A stretch of 46,119 bases of DNA, from NCBI RefSeq assembly GCF_000003605.2, contig NW_003151867.1:1-46119 (forward strand). The letters run 5' to 3'. Under the pieces are notes generated by a model. It was not told the DNA's origin, made no database searches, and saw only the letters and a list, made by a program, of their open reading frames with translations. The position numbers were made by a program, and so were the translations under genes. The stretch is from Saccoglossus kowalevskii. Lineage: Eukaryota; Hemichordata; Enteropneusta; Harrimaniidae. Positions 1 to 11,229 of the stretch are shown here, piece by piece. Position 1 is the stretch's first letter. Each line of letters starts with the position of its first letter.

Positions 1-34
1 TCATCACCCCATATAATGAATTGGTAAGGAAATG
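1..34 (+). repeat. Shortened first monomer with ATATAATGAATTGG marker
   Basis: The first complete repeat reads TCATCACCCCAT where its relatives at 18903, 30160, 32678, 39494 and 41348 read TCATGATTACCCCAT. It is therefore 34 bp rather than 37, with a net loss of three bases. It carries the rare type 4 marker ATATAATGAATTGGTAAGG, found seven times in the window (11, 18903, 30160, 32678, 33496, 39494, 41348). The window edge lies inside the array, so this is not an array boundary. Confidence 0.85.
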
Positions 35-1950
35 TCATGATTACCCCCATAGAGTGAAGTGGTCAGAAAATGTCATGATTACCCCACAGAGTGAAGTGGT
101 CAGAAAATGTCCTGATTACCCCATAGAGTGAAGTGATCAGAAAATGTCATGATTACCCCATAGAGTGAAGTGATCAGAAAATGTCACGATTACCCCATCA
201 AGTGAAGTGGTCAGAAAATGTCATGATTACCCCATAGAGTGAAGTGATCGGAAAATGTCATGATTTACCCATAGAGTGAAATGATCAGAAAATGTCATCA
301 TTACCCCATAGAGTGAAATGATCAGAAAATGTCATGATTACCCCATAGAGTGAAGTAATCAGAAAATGTCATGATTACCCCATAGAGTGAAGTGGTTAGA
401 AAATGTCATGATTACCCCATAGAGTGAAGTGATCAGAAAATTTCATGATTAACCCATAGAGTGAAGTGATCAGAAAATGTCATGATTACCGCATAGAGTG
501 AAGTGGTAGGGAAATGTCATGATTACCTCATAGAGTGAAGTGGTTAGAAAATGTCATGATTACCCCATAGAGTGAAACACTAAGGAAATGTCATGATTAC
601 CCCATAGAGTGAAGTGATCAGAAAATGTCATGATTACCCCATAGAGTGAAGTGATCAGAAAATGTCACGATTACCCCATCAAGTGAAGTGGTCAGAAAAT
701 GTCATGATTACCCCATAGAGTGAAGTGGTCGGAAAATGTCATGATTACCCCATAGAGTGAAATGATCAGAAAATGTAATGATTAACCCATAGAGTGAAGT
801 GTTCAGAAAATGTCATGATTACCCCATAGAGTGAAGTGATCACAAAATGTCATGATTACCCCATAGAGTGAAGTGATCAGAAAATGTCACGATTACCCCA
901 TCAAGTGAAGTGGTCAGAAAATGTCATGATTACCTCATAGAGTGAAGTGGTCAGAAAATGTCATGATTACCACATAGAGTGAAGTGGTCAGAAAATGTCA
1001 TGATATCCCCATTGCGTGAAGTGGTCAGAAAATGTCATGATTACCGCATAGAGTGAAGTGGTAGGGAAATGTCATGATTACTTCATAGAGTGAAGTGGTT
1101 AGAAAATGTCATGATTACCCCATAGAGTGAAACACTAAGGAAATGTCATGATTACCCCATAGAGTGAAGTGATCAGAAAATGTCATGATTACCCCATAGA
1201 GTGAAGTGATCACAAAATGTCATGATTTCCGCATAGAGTGAAGTGGTAAGGAAATGTCATGATTACCTCATAGAGTGAAGTGGTTAGAAAATGTCATGAT
1301 TACCCCATAGAGTGAAACGCTAAGGAAATATCATGATTACCTCAAGAGTGAAGTGGTTCGAAAATGTCATGATTTCCCTATAGCGTGAAGTGGTCAGAAA
1401 ATGTAATGATTACCCCATAGAGTGATGTGGTAAGGAAATGTCATGATTACCTCATATAGTGAAGTGGTCAGAAAATGTCATGATTACCACATAGAGTGAA
1501 GTGGTAGGGAAATGTCATGATTACCTCATAGAGTGAAGTGGTTAGAAAATGTCATGATTTCCCTATAGCGTGAAGTGGTCAGAAAATGTCATGATTACCC
1601 CATAGAGTGAAATGATCAGAAAATGTCATGATTACCCCATCAAGTGAAGTGGTCAGAAAATGTCACGATTACCCCATCAAGTGAAGTGGTCAGAAAATGT
1701 CATGATTACCCCATAGAGTGAAGTGATCAGAAAATGTCATGATTACCCCATAGAGTGAAGTGGTCAGAAAATGTCATGATTACCCCATAGAGTGAAGTGA
1801 TCAGAAAATGTCATGATTACCCCATAGAGTGAAGTGATCAGAAAATGTCACGATTATCCCATCAAGTGAAGTGGTCAGAAAATGTCTTTATTACCCCATC
1901 AAGTGAAGTGGTCAGAAAAATGTCACGATTACCCCATCAAGTGAAGTGGT
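1..1950 (+). repeat. Type 4/1 HOR block, near-copy of 30150-32540
   Basis: This block follows the order of 30150-32540 closely. Bases 11-300 match 30160-30450 at offset 30149, and about 560-1950 match 31150-32540 at offset 30593. The two offsets differ by 444, exactly 12 monomers, so this copy lacks 12 monomers relative to the other at about 490-560. Shared private variants confirm common descent: GGTCGG at 727, TTTCCGCAT at 1226, the shortened CCTCAAGAG at 1340, and GTGATGTGG near 1423. The type 1 marker GATATC lies at 1002. No non-satellite sequence is present. Confidence 0.85.
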
Positions 1951-3482
1951 CAGAAAAATGTCATGATTACCCCATAGAGTGAAGTGATCGGAAAATGTCA
2001 TGATTACCCCATAGAGTGAAATGATCACAAAATGTCATGATTACCCCATAGAGTGAAGTGATCAGAAAATGTCACGATTACTCCATCAAGTGAAGTGGTC
2101 AGAAAATGTCATGATTACCTCATAGAGTGAAGTGGTCAGAAAATGTCATGATTACCACATAGAGTGAAGTGGTCAGAAAATGTCATGATATCCCCATTGC
2201 GTGAAGTGGTCAGAAAATGTCATGATTACCGCATAGAGTGAAGTGGTAGGGAAATGTCATGATTACCTCATAGAGTGAAGTGGTTAGAAAATGTCATGAT
2301 TACCCCATCGAGTGAAACACTAAGGAAATGTCATGATTACCCCATAGAGTGAAGTGATCAGAAAATGTCATGATTACCCCATAGAGTGAAGTGATCACAA
2401 AATGTCATGATTACCGCATAGAGTGAAGTGGTAAGGAAATGTCATGATTACCTCATAGAGTGAAGTGGTTAGAAAATGTCATGATTACCCCCATAGAGTG
2501 AAACGCTAAGGAAATGTCATGATTACCTCATAGAGTGAAGTGGTTAGAAAATGTCATGATTACCCCATAGAGTGAAACGGTAAGGAAATGTCATGATTAC
2601 CTCATAGAGTGAAGTGGTTAGAAAATGTCATGATTTCCCCATAGCGTGAAGTGGTCAGAAAATGTCATGATTACCCCATAGAGTGAAATGATCAGAAAAT
2701 GTCATGATTACCCCATCAAGTGAAGTGGTCAGAAAATGTCACGATTACCCCATCAAGTGAAGTGGTCAGAAAATGTCATGATTACCCCATAGAGTGAAGT
2801 CATCAGAAAATGTCATGATTACCCCATAGAGTGAAGTGGTCAGAAAATATCATGATTACCCCATAGAGTGAAGTGATCAGAAAATGTCATGATTACCCCA
2901 TAGAGTGAAGTGATCAGAAAATGTCACGATTACCCCATCAAGTGAAGTGGTCAGAAAATGTCATGATTACCCCATAGAGTGAAGTGATCGGAAAATGTCA
3001 TGATTACCCCATAGAGTGAAATGATCAGAAAATGTCATGATTAACCCATAGAGTGAAGTGTTCAGAAAATGTCTTGATTACCCCATAGAGTGAAGTGATC
3101 AGAAAATTTCATGATTACCCCATAGCGTGAAGTGGTCAGAAAATGTCATGATTACCTCATAGAGTGAAGTGGTCAGAAAATGTCATGATTACCACATAGA
3201 GTGAAGTGGTCAGAAAATGTCATGATATCCCCATTGCGTGAAGTGGTCAGAAAATGTAATGATTACCCCATAGAGTTATGTGGTAAGGAAATGTCATGAT
3301 TACCTCATATAGTGAAGTGGTCAGAAAATGTCATGATTACCGCATAGAGTGAAGTGGTAGGGAAATGTCATGATTACCTCATAGAGTGAAGTGGTTAGAA
3401 AATGTCATGATTACCCCATAGAGTGAAGTGATCAGAAAATGTCACGATTACCCCATCAAGTGAAGTGGTCAGAAAATGTCAT
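1951..3482 (+). repeat. Type 1 HOR block, near-copy of 21005-21750
   Basis: Bases 1965-2710 match 21005-21750 at a constant offset of 19040. Diagnostic sites are CTCCATCAAG (2081), GATATC (2187), ATCGAGTGAAACAC (2307), AAACGCTAAG (2501) and the ATAGCGTG/ATAGCATG position at 2641. The match breaks at about 2710. The same string recurs locally from 3483 onward. GATATC markers at 2187 and 3224 are 1037 bp apart (28 monomers plus one base). Nothing but satellite monomers is present. Confidence 0.85.
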
Positions 3483-4440
3483 GATTACCCCATAGAGTGA
3501 AGTGATCGGAAAATGTCATGATTACCCCATAGAGTGAAATGATCACAAAATGTCATGATTACCCCATAGAGTGAAGTGATCAGAAAATGTCACGATTACT
3601 CCATCAAGTGAAGTGGTCAGAAAATGTCATGATTACCTCATAGAGTGAAGTGGTCAGAAAATGTCATGATATCCCCATTGCGTGAAGTGGTCAGAAAATG
3701 TCATGATTACCGCATAGAGTGAAGTGGTAGGGAAATGTCATGATTACCTCATAGAGTGAAGTGGTTAGAAAATGTCATGATTACCCCATCGAGTGAAACA
3801 CTAAGGAAATGTCATGATTACCCCATAGAGTTAAGTGATCAGAAAATGTCATGATTACCCCATAGAGTGAAGTGATCACAAAATGTCATGATTACCGCAT
3901 AGAGTGAAGTGGTAAGTAAATGTCATGATTACCTCATAGAGTGAAGTGGTTAGAAAATGTCATGATTACCCCATAGAGTGAAACGCTAAGGAAATGTCAT
4001 GATTACCTCATAGAGTGAAGTGGTTAGAAAATGTCATGATTACCCCATAGAGTGAAACGGTAAGGAAATGTCATGATTACCTCATAGAGTGAAGTGGTTA
4101 GAAAATGTCATGATTTCCCCATAGCGTGAAGTGGTCAGAAAATGTCATGATTACCCCATAGAGTGAAATGATCAGAAAATGTCATGATTACCCCATCAAG
4201 TGAAGTGGTCAGAAAATGTCACGATTACCCCATCAAGTGAAGTGGTCAGAAAATGTCATGATTACCCCATAGAGTGAAGTCATCAGAAAATGTCATGATT
4301 AACCCATAGAGTGAAGTGGACAGAAAATATCATGATTACCCCATAGAGTGAAGTGATCAGAAAATGTCATGATTACCCCATAGAGTGAAGTGATCAGAAA
4401 ATGTCATGATTACCCCATCAAGTGAAGTGGTCAGAAAATG
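3483..4440 (+). repeat. Second local copy of the 1965-2960 type 1 block
   Basis: Repeats the 1965-2960 string at offset 1518, falling to 1481 and then 1480. The first drop of 37 bp is the loss of one ACCACATAG monomer just before GATATC at 3668. The second, of one base, is CCCC here against CCCCC near 2490. Shared markers are CTCCATCAAG (3599), ATCGAGTG (3788), AAACGCTAAG (3981) and AGTCATCAG (4278). The single-base and single-monomer steps show how length variation arises between sister blocks. Confidence 0.85.
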
Positions 4441-6060
4441 TCATGATTACCCCATAGAGTGAAGTGATCAGAAAATGTCATGATTACCCCATAGAGTGAA
4501 GTGGTCAGAAAATGTCATGATTACCCCATAGAGTGAAGTGATCAGAAAATGTCATGATTACCCCATAGAGTGAAGTGATCAGAAAATGTCACGATTACCC
4601 CATCAAGTGAAGTGGTCAGAAAATGTCATGATTACCCCATAGAGTGAAATGATCAGAAAATGTCATGATTAACCCATAGAGTGAAGTGTTCAGAAAATGT
4701 CATGATTACCCCATAGAGTGAAGTGATCACAAAATGTCATGATTACCCCATAGAGTGAAGTGATCAGAAAATGTCATGATTACCCCATAGCGTGAAGTGG
4801 TCAGAAAATGTCATGATTACCTCATAGAGTGAAGTGGTCAGAAAATGTCATGATTACCACATAGAGTGAAGTGGTCAGAAAATGTAAGGATTACCCCATG
4901 AAGTGATGTGGTAAGGAAACGTCATGATTACCTCATATAGTGAAGTGGTCAGAAAATGTCATGATACCGCATAGAGTGAAGTGGTAGGGAAATGTCATGA
5001 TTACCTCATAGAGTGAAGTGGTTAGAAAATGTCATGATTACCCCATAGAGTGAAATGAGCAGAAAATGTCATGATAACCCCATAGAGTGAAATGATCAGA
5101 AAATGTCATGATTACCCCATAGAGTGAAATGATCAGAAAATGTCATGATTACCCCATAGAGTGAAGTCATCAGAAAATTTCATGATTAACCCATAGAGTG
5201 AAGTGATCAGAAAATGTCATGATTACCCCATAGACTGAAGTGATCAGAAAATGTCATGATTACCCCATAGCGTGAAGTGGTCCGAAAATGTCATGATTAC
5301 CTCATAGAGTGAAGTGGTCAGAAAATGTCATGATTACCCCATAGAGTGAAGTGGTTAGAAAATGTCATGATTTCCCCATAGCGTGAAGTGGTTAGAAAAT
5401 GTCATGATTACCCCATAGATTGAAATGATCAGAAAATGTCATGATTACCCCATCAAGTGAAGTGGTCAGAAAATGTCATGATTACCCCATAGAGTGAAGT
5501 GATCAGAAAATGTCATGATTACCCCATAGAGTGAAGTGGTCAGAAAATGTCATGATTACCCCATAGAGTGAAGTGATCAGAAAATGTCATGATTACCCCA
5601 TAGAGTGAAGTGATCAGAAAATGTCACGATTACCCCATCAAGTGAAGTGGTCAGAAAATGTCATGATTACCCCATAGAGTGAAGTGATCGGAAAATGTCA
5701 TGATTACCCCATAGAGTGAAATGATCAGAAAATGTCATGATTAACCCATAGAGAGAAGTGTTCAGAAAATGTCATGATTACCCCATAGTGTGAAGTGATC
5801 AGAAAATGTCATGATTACCCCATAGAGTGAAGTGATCAGAAAATGTCATGATTACCCCATAGCGTGAAGTGGTCAGAAAATGTCATGATTACCTCATAGA
5901 GTGAAGTGGTCAGAAAATGTCATGATTACCACATAGAGTGAAGTGGTCAGAAAATGTCATGATATCCCCATTGCGTGAAGTGGTCAGAAAATGTAATGAT
6001 TACCCCATGAAGTGATGTGGTAAGGAAATGTCATGATTACCTCATATAGTGAAGTGGTCA
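4441..6060 (+). repeat. Type 1 HOR block with one GATATC monomer missing
   Basis: Two successive type 1 strings. In the first, the ACCACATAG monomer at about 4855 is followed directly by GTAAGGATTACCCCATGAAGTG at about 4885, with the expected GATATCCCCATTGCG monomer absent; it is present in the second string at 5961. Bases 5231-6050 are a third copy of the block at 37975-38985 and 43275-44285. They share TAGACTGAAG (5231), GTGGTTAG after TAGCG (5381), TAGTGTGAAG (5786) and CATGAAGTGATGTGG (about 6006). Offset to the 43 kb copy is 38044, then 38081, a one-monomer difference. Confidence 0.8.
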
Positions 6061-7154
6061 GAAAATGTCACGATTACCCCATCAAGTGAAGTGGTCAGAA
6101 AATGTCATGATTACTCCATAGAGTGAAGTGATCGGAAAATGTCATGATTAACCCATAGCGTGAAATGATCAGAAAATGTCATGATAACCCCATAGAGTGA
6201 AGTGGTCAGAAAATGTCATGATTACCCCATAGAGTGAAAGGATCAGAAAATGTCATGATTACCCCATAGAGTGAAGTGATCAGAAAATGCCATGATTACC
6301 TCATAGAGTGAAGTGGTCAGAAAATGTCATGATTACCCCATAGAGTGAAGTGGTCAGAAAATGTTATGATTTCCCCATTGCGTGAAGTGGTCAGAAAATG
6401 TCATGATTACCCCATAGAGTGAAGTGATCAGAAAATGTCATGATTACCCCCTCAGACTGAAGTGGTCAGAAAATGTCATGATTACCCCATAGAGTGAAGT
6501 GGTCAGAAAATGTCATGATTTCCCCATTGCGTGAAGTGGTCAGAAAATGTATTGATTAGCCAATAGAATTAAGTGGTAAGGAAATGTCATGATTACCTCA
6601 TATAGTGAAGTGGTCAGAAAATGTCATGATTACCGCATAGAGTGAAGTGGTAAGGTAATGTCATGATTACCTCATAGAGTGAAGTGGTTAGAAAATGTCA
6701 TGATTACCCAATAGAGTGAAATGGTAAGGAATGTCATGATTACCTCATAGAGTGAAGTGGTTAGAAAATGTCATGATTACCCCATAGAGTGAAACACTAA
6801 GGAAAAGTCATGATTACCCCATAGAGTGAAATGATCAGAAAATGTCATGATTACCCCATCAAGTGAAGTGGTCAGAAAATGTCACGATTACCCCATCAAG
6901 TGAAGTGGTCAGAAAATGTCATGATTACCCCATAGAGTGAAGTGATCAGAAAATGTCATGATTACTCCATAGAGTGAAGTGGTCAGAAAATGTCATGATT
7001 ACCCCATAGAGTGAAGTGATCAAAAAATGTCATGATTACCCCACAGAGTGAAGTGATCAGAAAATGTCACGATTACCCCATCAAGTGAAGTGGTCAGAAA
7101 ATGTCATGATTACCCCACAGAGTGAAGTGATCGGAAAATGTCATGATTAACCCA
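6061..7154 (+). repeat. Type 2 HOR block, first copy
   Basis: The first stretch rich in type 2 monomers: GAAAGGATCAG at 6237, GTTATGATTTCCCC near 6364, CTCAGACTGAAG at 6451, ATTGATTAGCCAATAG at 6551 and the 36-bp GGTAAGGAATG monomer near 6725. About 6180-7080 match 7920-8815 at offset 1740, then 1739. Bases 6900-7155 match 9825-10080 at offset 2924. The one-base change in offset comes from five versus four Cs before TCAGACTG. No non-satellite sequence. Confidence 0.85.
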
Positions 7155-7690
7155 TAGAGTGAAATGGTAAGGAATGTCATGATTACCTCATAGAGTGAAG
7201 TGGTTAGAAAATGTCACGATTACCCCATCAAGTGAAGTGGTCAGAAAATGTCATGATTACCCCATAGAGTGAAGTGATCAGAAAATGTCATGATTACCCT
7301 ATAGAGTGATGTGGTAAGAAAATTTCATGATTACCCCATAGAGTGAAGTGATCAGAACATGTCATGATTACCCCATAGAGTGAAGTGATCAGAACATGTC
7401 ACGATTACCCCCATCAAGTGAAGTGGTCAGAAAATGGCATGATTACACCATAGAGTGAAGTGATCGGAAAATGTCATGATTAGCCCATAGAGTGAAATGA
7501 TCAGAAAATGTCATGATTATCCCATAGAGTGAAGTGGTCAGAAAATGTCATGATTACCCCGTCGAGTGAAGTGGTCAGAAAATGCCATGATTACCCCATA
7601 GAGTGAAGTGATCAGAAAATGTCACGATTACCCCATCAAGTGAAGTGATCGGAAAATGTCATGATTAACCCATAGAGTGAAGTGGTAAGG
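7155..7690 (+). repeat. 535-bp type 2 block shared with 25199-25734
   Basis: Matches 25199-25734 at constant offset 18044 with few or no differences by eye. Distinctive shared features are CTATAGAGTGATGTGG (7299), two GATCAGAACATG monomers (about 7350-7400), GGCATGATTACACC (about 7435) and GTCGAGTG (7561). A shorter part recurs at 15590-15830 (offset 8339) and in truncated form at 29231. Upstream and downstream the pairs diverge within one monomer, so the block edges are sharp. Confidence 0.85.
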
Positions 7691-8864
7691 AAATGTCATG
7701 ATTACCTCATATAGTGAAGTGGTCAGAAAATGTCATGATTACCGCATAGAGTGAAGTGGTAAGGAAATGTCATGATTACCCCGTTGAGTGAAGTGGTCAG
7801 AAAATGCCATGATTACCCCATAGAGTGAAGTGATCAGAAAATGTCACGATTACCCCCATCAAGTGAAGTGATCGGAAAATGTCATGATTAACCCATAGAG
7901 TGAAATGATCAGAAAATGTCATGATAACCCCATAGAGTGCAATGATCAGAAAATGTCATGATTACCCCATAGAGTGAAAGGATCAGAAAATGTCATGATT
8001 ACCCCATAGAGTGAAGTGATCAGAAAATGCCATGATTACCTCATAGAGTGAAGTGGTCAGAAAATGTCATGATTACCCCATAGAGTGAAGTGGTCAGAAA
8101 ATGTTATGATTTCCCCATTGCGTGAAGTGGTCAGAAAATGTCATGATTACCCCATAGAGTGAAGTGATCAGAAAATGTCATGATTACCCCTCAGACTGAA
8201 GTGGTCAGAAAATGTCATGATTACCCCATAGAGTGAAGTGGTCAGAAAATGTCATGATTTCCCCATTGCGTGAAGTGGTCAGAAAATGTATTGATTAGCC
8301 AATAGAGTTAAGTGGTAAGGAAATGTCATGATTACCTCATATAGTGAAGTGGTCAGAAAATGTCATGATTACCGCATAGAGTGAAGTGGTAAGGTAATGT
8401 CATGATTACCTCATAGAGTGAAGTGGTTAGAAAATGTCATGATTACCCCATAGAGTGAAATGGTAAGGAATGTCATGATTACCTCATAGAGTGAAGTGGT
8501 TAGAAAATGTCATGATTACCCCATAGAGTGAAACACTAAGGAAATGTCATGATTACCCCATAGAGTGAAATGATCAGAAAATGTCATGATTACCCCATCA
8601 AGTGAAGTGGTCAGAAAATGTCACGATTACCCCATCAAGTGAAGTGGTCAGAAAATGTCATGATTACCCCATAGAGTGAAGTGATCAGAAAATGTCATGA
8701 TTACTCCATAGAGTGAAGTGGTCAGAAAATGTCATGATTACCCCATAGAGTGAAGTGATCAAAAAATGTCATGATTACCCCACAGAGTGAAGTGATCAGA
8801 AAATGTCACGATTACCCCACTGCGTGAAGTGGTCAGAAAATGTAATGACTACCCCATAGAGTGA
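7681..8864 (+). repeat. 1184-bp type 2 HOR, adjacent copy A
   Basis: First of two directly adjacent 32-monomer units. Offset to the next copy is 1184 at 7681 and 7741, becoming 1185 after the CTCAGACTG monomer, which here has one C fewer (8190 against 9375). Markers in order: CCCCGTTGAG (about 7780), GATAACC with GAGTGCAATG (7923), GAAAGG (7977), GTTATGATTT (8103), CTCAGACTG (8190), ATTGATTAGCC (8290), GGTAAGGAATG (about 8463), AAACACTAAGG (8531), ATTACTCC (8700). The last 50 bases differ from copy B. About 7740-8527 also match 24415-25202. Confidence 0.88.
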
Positions 8865-10049
8865 AGTGGTAAGGAAATGTCATGATTACCTCATATAGTG
8901 AAGTGGTCAGAAAATGTCATGATTACCGCATAGAGTGAAGTGGTAAGGAAATGTCATGATTACCCCATTGAGTGAAGTGGTCAGAAAATGCCATGATTAC
9001 CCCATAGAGTGAAGTGATCAGAAAATGTCACGATTACCCCCATCAAGTGAAGTGATCGGAAAATGTCATGATTAACCCATAGAGTGAAATGATCAGAAAA
9101 TGTCATGATAACCCCATAGAGTGCAATGATCAGAAAATGTCATGATTACCCCATAGAGTGAAAGGATCAGAAAATGTCATGATTACCCCATAGAGTGAAG
9201 TGATCAGAAAATGCCATGATTACCTCATAGAGTGAAGTGGTCAGAAAATGTCATGATTACCCCATAGAGTGAAGTGGTCAGAAAATGTTATGATTTCCCC
9301 ATTGCGTGAAGTGGTCAGAAAATGTCATGATTACCCCATAGAGTGAAGTGATCAGAAAATGTCATGATTACCCCCTCAGACTGAAGTGGTCAGAAAATGT
9401 CATGATTACCCCATAGAGTGAAGTGGTCAGAAAATGTCATGATTTCCCCATTGCGTGAAGTGGTCAGAAAATGTATTGATTAGCCAATAGAATTAAGTGG
9501 TAAGGAAATGTCATGATTACCTCATATAGTGAAGTGGTCAGAAAATGTCATGATTACCGCATAGAGTGAAGTGGTAAGGTAATGTCATGATTACCTCATA
9601 GAGTGAAGTGGTTAGAAAATGTCATGATTACCCAATAGAGTGAAATGGTAAGGAATGTCATGATTACCTCATAGAGTGAAGTGGTTAGAAAATGTCATGA
9701 TTACCCCATAGAGTGAAACACTATGGAAATGTCATGATTACCCCATAGAGTGAAATGATCAGAAAATGTCATGATTACCCCATCAAGTGAAGTGGTCAGA
9801 AAATGTCACGATTACCCCATCAAGTGAAGTGGTCAGAAAATGTCATGATTACCCCATAGAGTGAAGTGATCAGAAAATGTCATGATTACTCCATAGAGTG
9901 AAGTGGTCAGAAAATGTCATGATTACCCCATAGAGTGAAGTGATCAAAAAATGTCATGATTACCCCACAGAGTGAAGTGATCAGAAAATGTCACGATTAC
10001 CCCATCAAGTGAAGTGGTCAGAAAATGTCATGATTACCCCACAGAGTGA
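8865..10049 (+). repeat. 1185-bp type 2 HOR, adjacent copy B
   Basis: Second copy of the unit starting at 7681, with the same monomer order: CCCCATTGAG, GATAACC/GTGCAATG, GAAAGG, GTTATGATTT (9287), CTCAGACTG (9375), ATTGATTAGCC (9475) with GAATTAAG for GAGTTAAG, and GGTAAGGAATG (9646). By eye the two copies differ at few positions, such as ACACTATGG for ACACTAAGG near 9719. It ends with CCCATCAAG and CCCACAGAG monomers, where copy A has CCCACTGCG and GACTACCCC. I infer recent duplication by unequal exchange. Confidence 0.88.
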
Positions 10050-11229
10050 AGTGATCGGAAAATGTCATGATTAACCCATAGAGTGAAATAATCAGAAAAT
10101 GTCATGATTACCCCATAGAGTGAAATGATCAGAAAATGTCATGATTCCCCCATAGAGAGAAGTGATCAGAAAATGTCACGATTACCCCATCAAGTGAAGT
10201 GGTCAGAAAATGTCATGATTACCCCATAGAGTGAAGTGATCGGAAAATGTCATGATTAACCCATAGAGTGAAATGATCAGAAAATGTCATGATTACCCCA
10301 TAGAGTGAAATGATCAGAAAATGTCATGATTACCCCATAGAGTGAAGTAATCAGAAAATGTCATGATTACCCCATAGAGTGAAGTGATCAGAAAATGTCA
10401 TGATTACCCCATAGCGTGAAGTGGTCAGAAAATGTCAGGATTACCTCATAGAGTGAAGTGGTCAGAAAATGTCATGATTACCCATAGAGTGAAGTGGTCA
10501 GAAAATTTCATGATTTCCCCATTGCGTGAAGTGGTCAGAAAATGTAATGATTACCCCATAGAGTGAAGTGGTAAGGAAATGTCATGATTACCTCATATAG
10601 TGAAGTGGTCAGAAAATGTCATGATTACAGCATAGAGTGTAGTGGTAAGGAAATGTCATGATTACCTCATAGAGTGAAGTGGTTAGAAAATGTCATGATT
10701 ACCCCATAGAGAGAAATGGTAAGGAAATGTCATGATAACCTCATAGAGTGAAGTGGTTAGAAAATGTCATGATTTCCCCATAGAGTTAAATGAACAGAAA
10801 ATGTCATGATTACCACATAGAGTGAAGTGATCAGAAAATGTCACGATTACCTCATAGAGTGAAGCGGTCAGAAAATGTCATGATTACCCCATAGAGTGAA
10901 GTGATCAGAAAATGTCATAATTACCCCATAGAGTGAAGTGATCAGAAAATGTCATGATTACCCCATAGAGTGAAATGATCAGAAAATGTCATGATTACCC
11001 CATAGAGTGAAGTAATCAGAAAATGTCATGATTACCCCATAGAGTGAAGTGGTCAGAAAATGTTATGATTTCCCCATTGCGTGAAGTGGTCAGAAAATGT
11101 CATGATTACCCCATAGAGTGAAGTGATCAGAAAATGTCATGATTACCCCCTCAGAGTGAAGTGGTCAGAAAATGTCATGTCTACCCCATAGAGTGAAGTG
11201 ATCAGAAGAATGTCATGATTACCCCATAG
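10050..11229 (+). repeat. Start of type 3 monomer territory
   Basis: Satellite only. Type 3 markers appear: GTCAGGATTACC near 10434, a 36-bp CCCATAGAG monomer near 10480, ACAGCATAGAGTGTAG near 10627, GATAACCTC near 10735 and GAAGCGGTCAG near 10860. A GTTATGATTT monomer is at 11062, and CTCAGAGTG (not CTCAGACTG) follows at about 11150. Two degenerate sites are GTCATGTCTACC (about 11178) and an inserted base in GATCAGAAGAATG (about 11202). Confidence 0.75.

Noticed and set aside
1-10. Array edge at the window start
   Set aside because: The odd TCATCACCCC is a 3-bp-shortened monomer; the same marker monomer elsewhere lies deep within the array.
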